A stretch of DNA of 64,000 nucleotides from Nannocystis pusilla (GCF_026626665.1 NZ_JAPNKE010000002.1:4565168-4629167), one strand, 5' to 3'; counted from the stretch's first letter, positions 45,454 through 54,941 are shown. Notes: generated by a model not told the origin, from the sequence alone. Program-made: numbers and translations.

Positions 45454-46683
45454 TCACGCAGCGCGCCGTGCGAAGCGGAGCGGCAGCGATCTGAGCCCGC
45501 GGAGGCTCGAGTTGTCGTTCCACGCCGGTTGGGCATCCGCGCGGGCGAACGCGGGCAGGCGGCGGATCATCTCGGTGAACACGATCCTACCTTCCAGGCG
45601 GGACAGCGGCGCCCCCACGCAGAAGTGGATGCCTTGACCGAAGCCGAGGTGGCCGCGGGTGTCGCGGTGGATGTCGAAGCGATCGGGCTCGGGGAACTGC
45701 GCCGGATCGCGGTTGGCCGCGCTCAGCAGCAGCACCACCACCTCTCCCGCGGGGATCTGCGTCCCGGCCACCTCGACCTCCGCCGTCGTGCGGCGGAACA
45801 GCATCGTCGCCGGCCCGTCGTAGCGCAGCACCTCCTCGATGAAGTTCGGCACCAGCCCCGGGTCGGCGCGCAGCTCTGCCAGCGCCTCCGGGTGCTCGAG
45901 CAGCAGGTGCGTCCCCGTGGCGATCAGGTTGGTCGTCGTCTCGTTGCCTGCGACCAGCAGCAGCAGCACCATCCCCAGCACCTCCTCGGCGGTGAGCGCT
46001 CCCTCCTCGCTCTCGGCGCGGACCAGCTGGCTGATCAGGTCGTCGCGGGGCGACTCGCGCCGCGCAGCGATCATCGCCTGCATGTGCCCATAAAACTCGC
46101 GCCGGCTCGCCACCAGCCGCACCGACTCGTTCGCCGAGCCTCGTCGCTCGCGCGCCAGGCGGCTCAGCGTGATCAGATCGTCGCTCCAGCGCTTGAAGTC
46201 GGCCCCGCGCGCCGGGTCGACCCCGAGCATCTCCGCGATCACCGTCACCGGCAGCGGGATCGCCAGGTCCTCGACCACGTCGAACGTCTCGCGCCGCAAG
46301 ATCGCCTCGATCAGGCGGCCCGCGATCTGCTGCACCCGTCCTTCGAGCTGCGTCATCGCCCGCGGCGTGAACGCGGCGCTGACCAGCTTGCGCAGCCGCG
46401 TGTGCTCGGGCGGGTCCGAGTTGAACATGCTGGGCCCGCGCATGCGGTCGAGCTCTCGCCAGGTGCGCTCGTCGATGTGCGGCGGGCGCAGCCGGTCGAG
46501 CCCCGTGTTCGACGAGAACACCTCCGGGCGTCGCAGGATCTTGGCCACCTCGGCGTAGCGGGTCACCGCCCACCATTCGTAGCGCTCGAGGCGATGCACC
46601 GGGGCTGCCTCGCGCAGGCGAGCGAACAGCGGGTGCGGATTGGTCGCCGTATCCGGCGAGAACAGGGCCGTCGAGATGTCCAT
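45454..46683 (-). CDS. cytochrome P450 (class I bacterial) 1
   Basis: 409-aa soluble P450. Landmarks: I-helix VAGNETTTN, the ExxR motif in EEVLRYDG, and the heme-binding FGQGIHFCVG with the axial Cys. Such enzymes hydroxylate or oxidise small hydrophobic molecules using electrons from a ferredoxin pair, which is not encoded in the window. ATG 46683 is the start; GTG 46695 is an alternative. The second P450 lies upstream on the same strand; the two are not close paralogues. Confidence 0.92.
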   Translation of the reverse strand: MDISTALFSPDTATNPHPLFARLREAAPVHRLERYEWWAVTRYAEVAKILRRPEVFSSNTGLDRLRPPHIDERTWRELDRMRGPSMFNSDPPEHTRLRKLVSAAFTPRAMTQLEGRVQQIAGRLIEAILRRETFDVVEDLAIPLPVTVIAEMLGVDPARGADFKRWSDDLITLSRLARERRGSANESVRLVASRREFYGHMQAMIAARRESPRDDLISQLVRAESEEGALTAEEVLGMVLLLLVAGNETTTNLIATGTHLLLEHPEALAELRADPGLVPNFIEEVLRYDGPATMLFRRTTAEVEVAGTQIPAGEVVVLLLSAANRDPAQFPEPDRFDIHRDTRGHLGFGQGIHFCVGAPLSRLEGRIVFTEMIRRLPAFARADAQPAWNDNSSLRGLRSLPLRFARRAA

Positions 46684-46950
46684 CGGGAGCTGCACGCGCC
46701 CAGGGTACGAGCGGCGATCGCCGCGGCAACGCCGTGACGTTTGTCGGCGCCTCCTCGACTTCCTCCGCGGTCAGCAGGCGCCGCGCCCATCTGTGGCGGG
46801 CGCAGCGTCGCCGCGCCGCCCGCCCCGCGGCTCACGCCAGCGCCGCTCACGCCCCGACGGCGGTCCGCCGCGCTCGCGCGCGGCTCGGTCGAGGCAGCTT
46901 ACGGTCCCAGGCGACCGAAGGCGACCCGCCGTGCGCGGTGAGTCCGCCCT

Positions 46951-47019
46951 TCAGGACATGCTCTTCGAGACATGCCCCTTCGACCATGCGCCCAAGGACA
47001 TGCCCTTGCGAGCATGTCC
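46951..47019. repeat. two TGTCC/GGACA-family hairpins
   Basis: GGACATG...CATGCCC near 46954-46977 around a TTCG, imperfect; then GGACATGC, loop CCTTGCGA, GCATGTCC (46996-47019), perfect 8-bp stem with both arms changed to GC at the loop side. The second ends 7 bp from the P450 stop at 47026. Confidence 0.78.
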
Positions 47020-47025
47020 GAACAT

Positions 47026-48303
47026 TCACCCGCGCACCGCGGGCACCGCCGCCGGCGTGCGGAAGAACATGCTCGGCAGGTAGCTGCGGCGGGCGCCCTC
47101 GGCGAGGCGGAGGTTCGGCAGCGCCGCGCGCAGGGCCTGCATGCCGACGCGGACCTCGAGCCGGCCCAGGCTGGCGCCGAGGCAGCTGTGGATGCCCCAG
47201 CCGAAGCCGAGGTGGCGGGCCGGGTTCGGGCGGGTGAGGTCGAAGCGCAGCGGGTCCGGGAACACGCGGGGGTCGTAGTTGGCCGCGCCGAAGAACGGCA
47301 TCACCGTCGCGCCGGCGGGGATCTCCACGCCGCCGACGGACGTCGCGCGGGTCGCGTGCCGCGGCTCCATCTGCACCGAGCAGTGCATGCGCAGCGTCTC
47401 CTCGGCGGCCGTCTGCAGCAGCGCAGCGTCCTCGCCGACGCGCTGCCACAGCTCGGGCTGCTCCAGCAGCGCGAACAGCAGCGAGCCCATCAGGCTGGCC
47501 GACGTCTCGTAGCCGGCGAACAGCAGCACCACCAGGTGCGAGATCATCTCCTCGGTGGTCAACGCGTCCTCGCCCTCGCGCGCGCGGAGCAGCGCCGAGA
47601 TCAGGTCGTCGGTCGGCTTGGCGCGGCGCTGCGCGATGAGCTCGGTGTAGTAGCGCGTGTAGGCGACGAAGCCGTCGGCCGCGACCAGCTTCGCCTCCAT
47701 GTCGAGCGCCGGGTCGTACAGCTTGAACCAGTCGTCCTGCCACTTCTTCAACTGCGGCATGTCCTCGTACGGCACGCCGACCAGCGCCGCGATCACCCGC
47801 ATCGGCAGCTTGAACGTGAAGTCGCGCATCAGCTCGAGCTCGTCCGGCCCGCTGGCGAGCTCGGCCGCGAACTCCTCGGCGAACTTGCGGATCTGCGGCT
47901 CCATCGCCGCCACCCTCGCCGGCGTGAACGCCTTCGAGAACAAAAGCCGCGCCCGCGTGTGCGACGGCGGGTCGTTGTTGAACAGCCCCGGCGGCAGCGG
48001 GAAGAGGCCCTTCTGCAGCCGCGCCAGCAGCTCCGGCGTGAACGGCACCACCGGCTCGAGCAGGCGCGCCGACGAGAACAGCCCCGGTTCGCGCAGCACG
48101 TGCATCACCTCGGCGTGGCTCGTCACCAGGTAGGCGAAGAACTGCTGGCTGTACGCGACCGGCGCGCGCGCGTGGGCCTCGGCGTAGAAGTTGCGGGCCG
48201 GGTCCTCCTGGTACGCGGGGGAGAACGGCTGGAACAGCTCGCCGACCGCGAGGCGCTCGGCCTCCGGGGCGGGCGACGGGGGCACGCGGGCGTCGTCGGT
48301 CAT
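47026..48303 (-). CDS. cytochrome P450 (class I bacterial) 2
   Basis: 425-aa P450 with I-helix LLFAGYETSASL, ExxR in EETLRMHC and heme motif FGWGIHSCLG. The N-terminus has FQPFSPAYQEDPARNFY, the usual bacterial P450 lead-in. Length normal. Start ATG 48303, preceded by a divergent gap with the cytokinin-dehydrogenase-like gene. Substrate unknown; the two P450s could belong to one pathway with the oxidase, but they are not in one operon. Confidence 0.92.
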   Translation of the reverse strand: MTDDARVPPSPAPEAERLAVGELFQPFSPAYQEDPARNFYAEAHARAPVAYSQQFFAYLVTSHAEVMHVLREPGLFSSARLLEPVVPFTPELLARLQKGLFPLPPGLFNNDPPSHTRARLLFSKAFTPARVAAMEPQIRKFAEEFAAELASGPDELELMRDFTFKLPMRVIAALVGVPYEDMPQLKKWQDDWFKLYDPALDMEAKLVAADGFVAYTRYYTELIAQRRAKPTDDLISALLRAREGEDALTTEEMISHLVVLLFAGYETSASLMGSLLFALLEQPELWQRVGEDAALLQTAAEETLRMHCSVQMEPRHATRATSVGGVEIPAGATVMPFFGAANYDPRVFPDPLRFDLTRPNPARHLGFGWGIHSCLGASLGRLEVRVGMQALRAALPNLRLAEGARRSYLPSMFFRTPAAVPAVRG

Positions 48304-48635
48304 CGCCTCCAGCGGTACCAGACTCCGCGGGTGGCGAGCAATCGCCCGGCGCGCGCACGAGCGCCCATGCATGTGCAAGCGCGTCCGCGACCGCCGAGTC
48401 CGCGGAGGCCGGCCGCCCCCCGGGCGGACAGTTGACCGTAAACTTTGAGACATGTCCTTTGTACCATGTCCCATCGGACAAGCTGTCAGCGCCGTGCTCA
48501 CCGTGGGGCCGAATGAGACAGTGGCACACACGAAGCGCCGCGGACAGCGCGCTCGCGGCTCTGTTACCGTCGTTTCCGCCGCGGCGACGTATGCGCCGCG
48601 CGTGGGACTTCAGAAGCATCCAGGAGATTTTGGCA
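48304..48635. other. divergent intergenic region with hairpin
   Basis: 332 bp between the P450 (minus) and the Tat oxidase (plus). A GACATG...CATGTC inverted repeat with a 10-nt spacer is at 48449-48470. A TTGACC at 48432 could be a -35 box but no -10 fits well. No gene seen. Confidence 0.45.
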
Positions 48636-50105
48636 ATGACGATCCATAGCACCCGACGAGCCTTCTTGCGCAGCGGCGCCGCCGCCGTCCCCGTCCTCGC
48701 CTTCAGCCCGTCGGCGCAGGCGTGGCTGACGTGCTCCGACGCGGCCGCCGACGCGTTCGAGATCCCCGGCCTCGAGGGTGAGCTGTTGACCGGCCCGGCC
48801 GACCGCGCCGCCGCGGCCGACGACTGGGGTCACATCGTCAGCAAGACGCCGCTCGCGGTGCTCGTGCCGGCCTCGATCGACGACATTCGCAAGGCCGTCA
48901 AGTTCTGTCGCAAGCACTGCATCAAGGTCGGGCCGATGAGCATGGTCGGCAACAGCCATAGCACCCAGGGTCAGTCGCAGGCCAAGTGCGGGCTCGTGAT
49001 CGACATGTCGGCGCTGGCGGAGATCCACGCCATCAACGCCGGCGACGCGGTGGTCGACGCCGGCGTGCGGTGGTTCGAACTGCTGCAGCAGACCCTGCCG
49101 CTCGGCAAGAGCCCGCCGGTGCTCACCGATCACATCGACCTCAGCATCGGCGGCACGCTCTCGGTCGGCGGCATCGGCGGTCAGACCCCGCAGCACGGCC
49201 TGCAGGCCGACAACGTGCTCGAGCTGTGGGTCGTCACCGGCGACGGCGACCTCGAGGTGTGCTCGCCGACCACCAAGGCGACCCTGTTCAACAGCGTGCG
49301 CGGCGGCCTCGGCCAGTTCGGCATCATCGTCAAGGCGCGCGTCAAGCTGATCGCGGTCAAGCCGCTGGCGCGCCACTACACGGCCGTCTACGCCGACGTC
49401 GCCACCCTGCTCGCCGACCAGGTCGCGTTGATGAACGAGGGTCGGTTCGACTACGTGGAGGGCCTCGGCTTCCCGCAGCCCGACGACAGCTACGTGATCA
49501 CGATCGAGTGCGTCAAGTACTTCGACGCCGGCTCGCCGCCCGACGACGCCGCGATGCTCGCCGGGCTCAACTTCATCCCCGGCACCGAAGCCGCCGACAC
49601 CCAGACGCTCTACGAGTTCTTCGACCGCCTGGCGCCGATCGTCGCCTTCACCAAGATCACCGGCGAGTGGTACCTGCCTCACCCGCTGACGGACTTCTTC
49701 CTGCCGCTGTCCGAGGCCGCCGACTTCATCGAGTCGACCCTCGCCGAGACCCCTGCGATCGACATCGGCTACGGCCCGGTGCTCATCTATCCGTTCCCGC
49801 GGAGCAAGGTGACCGCGCCGTTCATCCCGCTGGCGAGCGAGCCGGTGAACGTGCTGTTCTCGCTGCTCCGCTGGGCGCCCTCGGCCGATCCGGCGGTGGC
49901 CGCGGACCTGGTAGCGAAGAACCGTGCGGTGTACGAGGGCGTGCGAGAAGTCGGCGGCAAGCGCTACTCGATCGGCAGCGTCGAGCTCAACTTCGCCGAC
50001 TGGGTCCTCCACTACGGCGCCCGCTGGCCGCAGTTCCTGGCCCGCAAGTTGATCTTCGATCCCACCAACACCCTGACTCCCGGCCAGGGCATCTTCCTGT
50101 GGTGA
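48636..50105 (+). CDS. Tat-exported FAD oxidase, cytokinin-dehydrogenase-like
   Basis: 489-aa flavoprotein. A twin-arginine signal (STRRAFLRSGAAAVPVLAF) sends it folded to the periplasm. The FAD_binding_4 (PCMH) domain covers residues about 60-250 with VGPMSMVGNSHSTQGQ and GGTLSVGGIGGQT. The C-terminal half resembles the substrate domain of cytokinin dehydrogenases, and the end FDPTNTLTPGQGIFLW matches the plant-enzyme ending of the form DP...LxPGQ.IF. Plant and bacterial homologues oxidise N6-isoprenoid adenines. Substrate here unproven. The ATG at 48636 has AGGAG about 9 nt upstream. Confidence 0.8.
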   Translation: MTIHSTRRAFLRSGAAAVPVLAFSPSAQAWLTCSDAAADAFEIPGLEGELLTGPADRAAAADDWGHIVSKTPLAVLVPASIDDIRKAVKFCRKHCIKVGPMSMVGNSHSTQGQSQAKCGLVIDMSALAEIHAINAGDAVVDAGVRWFELLQQTLPLGKSPPVLTDHIDLSIGGTLSVGGIGGQTPQHGLQADNVLELWVVTGDGDLEVCSPTTKATLFNSVRGGLGQFGIIVKARVKLIAVKPLARHYTAVYADVATLLADQVALMNEGRFDYVEGLGFPQPDDSYVITIECVKYFDAGSPPDDAAMLAGLNFIPGTEAADTQTLYEFFDRLAPIVAFTKITGEWYLPHPLTDFFLPLSEAADFIESTLAETPAIDIGYGPVLIYPFPRSKVTAPFIPLASEPVNVLFSLLRWAPSADPAVAADLVAKNRAVYEGVREVGGKRYSIGSVELNFADWVLHYGARWPQFLARKLIFDPTNTLTPGQGIFLW

Positions 50106-50194
50106 GCGCGAACTCGGCGCCGCGCGCGGCGCCGCCCGCCGCGCGCTTCTCCGTGCACCCAACGCGCGGCCGGTCCGCTATCCTGGCCGCGCGC

Positions 50195-50638
50195 ATGAGC
50201 GAGTCGTTCATCCCCCGAGATGCCCGCGGCGTGATCGACACCCGGACCGAGCGGCTGTGGCTTCACCCCGACGGCTACGTGATCGCCGAGGTGAAGCCGG
50301 GCCTTGTCGCCGACCTCGATGACGCGATCAAGAATGTCGAGGCCGTCGCCACCCTGGCCGCGGGTATACCGCGGCCGCTGCTGCTCGACATGCGGGCCCA
50401 CGCCAGCTTCGCCACCCGCGAGTGCCGCGAGTACTACGCCGGCTCCGAGGCCCAGCGCGTCAACCTCGCGGCGGCGATGTTGGTCCGCTCGAACGTCAGC
50501 CGCGTGATCGGCAACTTCTTCCTCGGCCTCAACAAGACCCGCTTCCCGTTCCGCTTGTTCGCCGACGTCGACGAGGCCATCGCCTGGCTGCGCAGCTTCA
50601 TCACCAAGGATCCGAGCGCCCCGAGCGACCGGACGTAA
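50195..50638 (+). CDS. SpoIIAA/DUF7793-like protein 1
   Basis: 147-aa soluble protein starting MSESFIPRDARGVIDTRTERLWL. It resembles SpoIIAA-like/STAS-related proteins (LLLDMRAHASFATRECREYY ... SNVSRVIGNFFLGLNK ... FADVDEAIAWLRSF), a form often seen in myxobacteria. Such proteins are single alpha/beta domains without an obvious phospho-site. It is followed by a paralogue and a histidine kinase in the same orientation, suggesting a signalling operon. Confidence 0.7.
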   Translation: MSESFIPRDARGVIDTRTERLWLHPDGYVIAEVKPGLVADLDDAIKNVEAVATLAAGIPRPLLLDMRAHASFATRECREYYAGSEAQRVNLAAAMLVRSNVSRVIGNFFLGLNKTRFPFRLFADVDEAIAWLRSFITKDPSAPSDRT

Positions 50639-50649
50639 GAGGCCAGCGC

Positions 50650-51033
50650 ATGGAGCTGCGAGAGATCGTCACCCGCACCGAACGGATCTGGATCGAAGAC
50701 GGGATCGTCCACTGCGTGGTGCTGCCGACGGCGACGCACACGCTGGACGACGCCCACGTGAACTCGCGCGCCGTCGACGAGCTGGCCGAGGGGCGCAAGC
50801 TGCCGATGCTGCTCGACACCCGGGACTCGCGCGGCCTCGACCGCGACGCCCGCCTCTACTACGTCCGGCCCGAGGCGGCCGACCGGGTGTCGGCGCTGGC
50901 GATGCTGATCGACTCGCAGGTCGGGCGGATGTTCGGCAACTTCTACACCAACGTCCACAGGCCGCCCTTCCCGCTGCGCCTGTTCAACTCCGAGAGCGAC
51001 GCGCTCGTCTGGCTCAAAGAGCAGGTGGTGTGA
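50650..51033 (+). CDS. SpoIIAA/DUF7793-like protein 2
   Basis: 127-aa paralogue of the preceding gene. It shares the layout TRTERIWIEDGIVH, MLLDTRDSRGLDRDARLYY and QVGRMFGNFYTNVHRPPFPLRLF, ending ALVWLKEQVV. The 11-bp gap before it and the 4-bp overlap of its stop (TGA at 51031-51033) with the GTG of the kinase (51030) indicate a coupled three-gene operon. Both proteins may be paired partners sensing or relaying a signal to the kinase. Confidence 0.7.
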   Translation: MELREIVTRTERIWIEDGIVHCVVLPTATHTLDDAHVNSRAVDELAEGRKLPMLLDTRDSRGLDRDARLYYVRPEAADRVSALAMLIDSQVGRMFGNFYTNVHRPPFPLRLFNSESDALVWLKEQVV

Positions 51034-52135
51034 CCGACTCCTCCGGCCATCGGCCCGGGCACGATCCTCCCGCGGATCCTCGGACCCCCGCATCGCCGCG
51101 CTCCTGCGCGCCGCGGTCGCGCTGGCGCCCGACGCCGCCGCGTTCGCCAGCGACCCGCGGGCCGCGGCCGAGACGGCGCTGGCGGTGGTGGCCGCCGAGC
51201 TCGCCGCCCTGCGCGACTATCGCGAGCGGACCGAGCGGCAGATGGAGGAGCTGTTCAACACCATCACCGCGTTCGCGGCCCTCGACTACGACCGCCGCGC
51301 CCTGGTCCACGACGACAACGACGAGCTCATCAACGCGATGGCGATCGGCCTCAACATGATGGGCGAGGAGCTGTCGCACACCATGAAGGCGCTGGTGGGC
51401 GCGCGCGACGAGGCGCTGGCCGCCAGCCGGGCCAAGAGCGCCTTCCTGGCCAACATCAGCCACGAGCTGCGCACCCCGCTGAACGCCATCATCGGCTACG
51501 CCGAGATCATCCGCGAGGACCTGGTCGACGCCGGCCAGGACGCGCTCACCGTCGACGTCGACCGCCTGCAGATCGCTTCGCGCCACCTGCTCAACCTCAT
51601 CCAGGACGTCCTCGACCTCGCGCGGATCGAGGCCGGCCGCGTCGACGTGCGGCTCGAGCAGATCGACCTGCGCACCCTGCTGCAGGAGCTGCAGACCACC
51701 CTGGCGCCCTCGGTCAAGGAGGCCGGCAACGTGCTGCACGCGCGCGTCGAGCTGGGCCGCCCGCAGGTCCTCACCGACCCGCTGCGGCTGCAGCAGATCC
51801 TGCTCAACATCCTCGGCAACGCCAACAAGTTCACGGTCGGCGGCGACATCACCCTCTCGGCCTGCGACCACGTCGAGCACGGCCGGGCCTTCGTCGACAT
51901 CACCGTCGCCGACACCGGCATCGGCATCCCGGCCGACAAGCTCGAGACGATCTTCGACGCCTTCACCCAGGTCGACGACACCGCCACGCGCCGCTTCGGC
52001 GGCACCGGCCTCGGCCTGGCGATCAGCCGGCGCCTGTGCGACCTGCTCGGCGGCTCGATCGTCGTCAGCAGCGAGCTGCGCCGCGGCTCGACCTTCCGCG
52101 TGCGCCTGCCCGTCGACGGCCCCCCGCGGGGCTGA
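51030..52135 (+). CDS. sensor histidine kinase (probable frameshift)
   Basis: About 368 aa. A coiled N-terminus (EEELFNTITAFAALDYD-type; here QMEELFNTITAFAALDYD) leads into the dimerisation box FLANISHELRTPLNAII with the phospho-His, then N-box QILLNILGNANKFT, G1 DTGIGIP and G2 GGTGLGLAIS of an HATPase domain, so it should autophosphorylate. No transmembrane segment. GTG 51030 is in a different frame from the kinase; a one-base indel near 51080 would join DPPADP to SDPRIAALLRAAV. Otherwise translation begins at the GTG at 51185. Upstream, two SpoIIAA-like genes. Confidence 0.8.
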
Positions 52136-52150
52136 CCGGCCTGCTCGCCC

Positions 52151-52174
52151 GGACATGTCCTGGCAGACATGTCC
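52151..52174. repeat. TGTCC/GGACA-family hairpin, perfect 9-bp stem
   Basis: GGACATGTC, loop CTGGCA, GACATGTCC. It lies between convergent stops at 52135 and 52187, 16 and 13 bp away. Confidence 0.9.
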
Positions 52175-52186
52175 TTCGGCGCAGGA

Positions 52187-54163
52187 CTAGAACGAGCCGA
52201 TCACCTTGAAGTAGACGATCGACGAGCCGGTGGCCCGCTGGCCGAAGTAGGTCTTGTCGCCGCCGAGCAGGGCGAAGCTGCCGAGCTCGAAGTTGACGTA
52301 GCCCCACGGCGGCGCGAACAGCAGGGCCGGCGCGATCACCCCCGAGGGGCCCTTGCCCTTGGGGTTGTTGTTCGGCAGGTCGACCATGCCGAACGCGCGG
52401 AACACCAGCTTGCGGCCGAAGAAGATCAGGTCGGTGCCGCCGAGGATGTAGTTGCCGATGTGGCCGGCGCCGAACTCGTTGATCATGCCGCGCAGGTACT
52501 GCGCCTGCACGTACACGTGCTTGCCGAAGGTGTAGTCGAAGCCGGCGGTGGCCTTGAGGAACGGCTGCTTCTTGATCGCCGGGCCGGCGATGAAGGCCTC
52601 CGGGTTGGCCATGTCGTCGTTCGGCGTGACGTCGACGCCGCCGCCGGGCAGCGGCGGCAGGTCGATGTGGAACTGCTTGGCCTCGGGGATGATGAGGGCC
52701 GCCTCGCCCCACAGGCCCATGTTGCCGAGGAACGGCACCTGGGTGGCGAAGTCGAGGCCGATGACCTGCATCTTCGGGTAGATGAGGCGCACGTCCGAGC
52801 GGAACCAGTAGCCGTCGGGCGGGTCGGTCGGGTCGTTGAGCGCGTGGACCTGCGTGGTCGTGGCCTGGACCGGCAGCGGGATGTCGTGGCGGCCGTAGTA
52901 GTACGACGCGCTGATGTCGACCTCGCCGAGGCGCGAGCCCATCTTGAACGCGAACTGGCCGTTCGTGAACTTGTTCTCGGGCATCTCGACGTGCCCGAAC
53001 ACCCGCGGCACCAGCTTGGGGTTCTTCGGCAGGTAGTCTTCCTGCAGGTACGTGATCTTCGCCAGCTCGCGGTCGTTGGCGAACGGCGTCTCGGCGTACG
53101 GGTCCTTCAGGCCGGCGGCCGCCGACGGGGGCAGCAGCGCCGGGAAGAACAGCGGGATGTACACGCCCTGGAAGTACAGCTTGTCGCGGTCGCGCAGCGG
53201 CGAGTAGTCGATGACCGCCATCTGGTTGGCGATCGGCTCGGTGAACAGCGGCCGATCCTCGAGGTCGTCCGCGTTGATGTTGTTGGTCGGGTTGAACTTG
53301 TCGGCGGTGCCCCACACGACGATCTGGCGCCCGACCTTGATGTCGAGGCCCGGGGCGATGTCGGTGAGGGCGACGTAGGCCGCGCGGCTCTCGAGGTGGA
53401 ACCGCTGGATGTAGACCTGCGAGGCCAGGTCGTCGAGCTCGCGCGACTGGTTGGTGCCCATCAGCACGGGATCGACCTCGCCGACCACCTGCACGTGCTT
53501 GTTGGGCGTGTACGCGAAGTAGAACTCGACGCGGTTCTCGTTGCGGCTGATCTTGCGCGGCTCGGCGCGGTCGACGTCGTAGTGGAGGCTGCTGATGATG
53601 CGGAAGCGCGTGTGCAGCTTGCCGCCCGACTTGTTCAGGATCTGCTCGCTCGGGCTCTGCAGCTTCTGCTTGCCCGCGCCCGCGTCGGCCGGCTTGTCGC
53701 TGGGCCCCGGCGTGGTGGTCGTGACCGTCGTCGTCGGCCCGGCGGACGCGCCCGACGGCTGACTGCTGCCGCCGCCGAACACGTCGTCGAGCTCGAGGTC
53801 GCGCGCAGTGGTCGTGCCCGCCGGCTCGCTGCCCTTCTTCGGCGCCTCGGACGAGCCGGTGTCGGCGCCGGCGCCGAACACGTCGTCCATCGACAGGTCG
53901 GAACCGCCCGCGTTCGGCTTCGCGGCCGGCTTGGCCGCCTCGGCGGGCTTGCTCGCCTCGGGCGGCTTGTCGGCCGGTTTGGCCGCGCCGGTGCCGAACA
54001 CGTCGTCGACCGAGACGTCGGTGTTCGGCTTGCCGGGCTTGGCCGCGCCGGGCTTGTTCGGGACCCCTTCGGGCCCCTGGTAGTCGCGATCAGCAGGCGC
54101 CTGGGCCAAGGCCCAGAGCGCCCACTGCAAACCGAGGATGGTTACGCCAGCGGTCGACACCAC
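52187..54163 (-). CDS. DUF1302-like outer-membrane porin with triple DDVFG linker
   Basis: 658-aa outer-membrane protein. A signal peptide (GVTILGLQWALWALAQA) precedes a Pro/Ala/Lys linker with three copies of a short motif: VSVDDVFGTGA, LSMDDVFGAGA, LELDDVFGGGS (residues about 48-130). The remaining ~480 residues resemble DUF1302-type beta-barrels (KVGRQIVVWGTADKFNPTN and a C-terminal SSIVYFKVIGSF ending in Phe). Such barrels are encoded with LolA-like and MMPL proteins and are thought to help move hydrophobic substrates through the envelope. GTG start 54163, 7 bp after the LolA-like stop. Confidence 0.82.
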   Translation of the reverse strand: MVSTAGVTILGLQWALWALAQAPADRDYQGPEGVPNKPGAAKPGKPNTDVSVDDVFGTGAAKPADKPPEASKPAEAAKPAAKPNAGGSDLSMDDVFGAGADTGSSEAPKKGSEPAGTTTARDLELDDVFGGGSSQPSGASAGPTTTVTTTTPGPSDKPADAGAGKQKLQSPSEQILNKSGGKLHTRFRIISSLHYDVDRAEPRKISRNENRVEFYFAYTPNKHVQVVGEVDPVLMGTNQSRELDDLASQVYIQRFHLESRAAYVALTDIAPGLDIKVGRQIVVWGTADKFNPTNNINADDLEDRPLFTEPIANQMAVIDYSPLRDRDKLYFQGVYIPLFFPALLPPSAAAGLKDPYAETPFANDRELAKITYLQEDYLPKNPKLVPRVFGHVEMPENKFTNGQFAFKMGSRLGEVDISASYYYGRHDIPLPVQATTTQVHALNDPTDPPDGYWFRSDVRLIYPKMQVIGLDFATQVPFLGNMGLWGEAALIIPEAKQFHIDLPPLPGGGVDVTPNDDMANPEAFIAGPAIKKQPFLKATAGFDYTFGKHVYVQAQYLRGMINEFGAGHIGNYILGGTDLIFFGRKLVFRAFGMVDLPNNNPKGKGPSGVIAPALLFAPPWGYVNFELGSFALLGGDKTYFGQRATGSSIVYFKVIGSF

Positions 54164-54170
54164 TCGAGGC

Positions 54171-54941
54171 TCACCCGCGCATCAACGTGCGGCGGGAGAA
54201 CAGATCGTCGGAGACGGGGGTCTTCACGTCGATCTCGGACAGGTTGATGACGGTCTCGTCGCCCGTCTTGAGGTTCTTCATGCGGATCTTGGTGGGGATC
54301 TGGGTGCCCTCGAACGGCGTCCAGGCCTCGCGCACCTGCGTGCGGGTGTGCTTGCCGCCGGCGTCGAAGTAGTGGATCCGGGTGACGCCGCCGACCTTCG
54401 AGTCGATGAAGATCTCGAGCTTGCTGAAGGACGTGTTCTGGCCGGCCTTGGGCTTGAGGACCAGCTTGGTCTCGTCGCCGGTCTTGCCGATCAGCTCGGC
54501 GTCGAACGACGGCGAGAGCTTGGCGAGCACCATGTCCTCGGGCGTGAACTCGCTGCCGAGGAAGCCCTGGTTCTGCATGTGGGCCGCGACGCGGCGCACC
54601 TTCTGGAACTCGGGGCTGTACATGTAAATCGTGTCGCGGTCCTCCATGAGGATCTTCATGCCCGCGACGTCACCAGGGGCGGTGAAGTGGATGAACTGCT
54701 TCTCCAGCCCCTTCATCGACATCTTGAAGACCATCGTCTGGCGGAGGTTGCCGCTCTTGAAGATCTCCATCGACGCCGTATAGGTCTGATCGGGGAACTT
54801 CGCGGCCCGCTCGTCGGCGACCTTGAGAATCGCAGCACCCTTGCTGAACGCGTCTTCGGCGGCGCTCACTGCCTGCGGGGCGACCATGATGGTCGCGGGC
54901 AACACGAGGGCCGAGGCGAGGAGGAAGGTGACTGACTTCAT
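54171..54941 (-). CDS. LolA-like outer-membrane lipoprotein-sorting protein
   Basis: 256-aa periplasmic protein with a signal peptide (LLASALVLPATIMVAPQAVSA). It has the LolA/LolB-type open barrel pattern: TYTASMEIFKSGNLRQTM, FIHFTAPGDVAGMKILMEDRDTIYMY (cited as landmarks), PEFQKVRRV and FEGTQIPTKIRMKNL. Homologues sit in operons with an MMPL/RND permease and a DUF1302 porin and are predicted to shuttle lipid-like substrates across the periplasm. It is 236 bp downstream of the RND gene, so it may have its own promoter. Confidence 0.82.
   Translation of the reverse strand: MKSVTFLLASALVLPATIMVAPQAVSAAEDAFSKGAAILKVADERAAKFPDQTYTASMEIFKSGNLRQTMVFKMSMKGLEKQFIHFTAPGDVAGMKILMEDRDTIYMYSPEFQKVRRVAAHMQNQGFLGSEFTPEDMVLAKLSPSFDAELIGKTGDETKLVLKPKAGQNTSFSKLEIFIDSKVGGVTRIHYFDAGGKHTRTQVREAWTPFEGTQIPTKIRMKNLKTGDETVINLSEIDVKTPVSDDLFSRRTLMRG

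Noticed and set aside
45454..50105. A single biosynthetic operon of two P450s and the Tat oxidase
   Set aside because: The oxidase is divergently oriented from the P450s and separated by a 332-bp gap; only proximity supports it.
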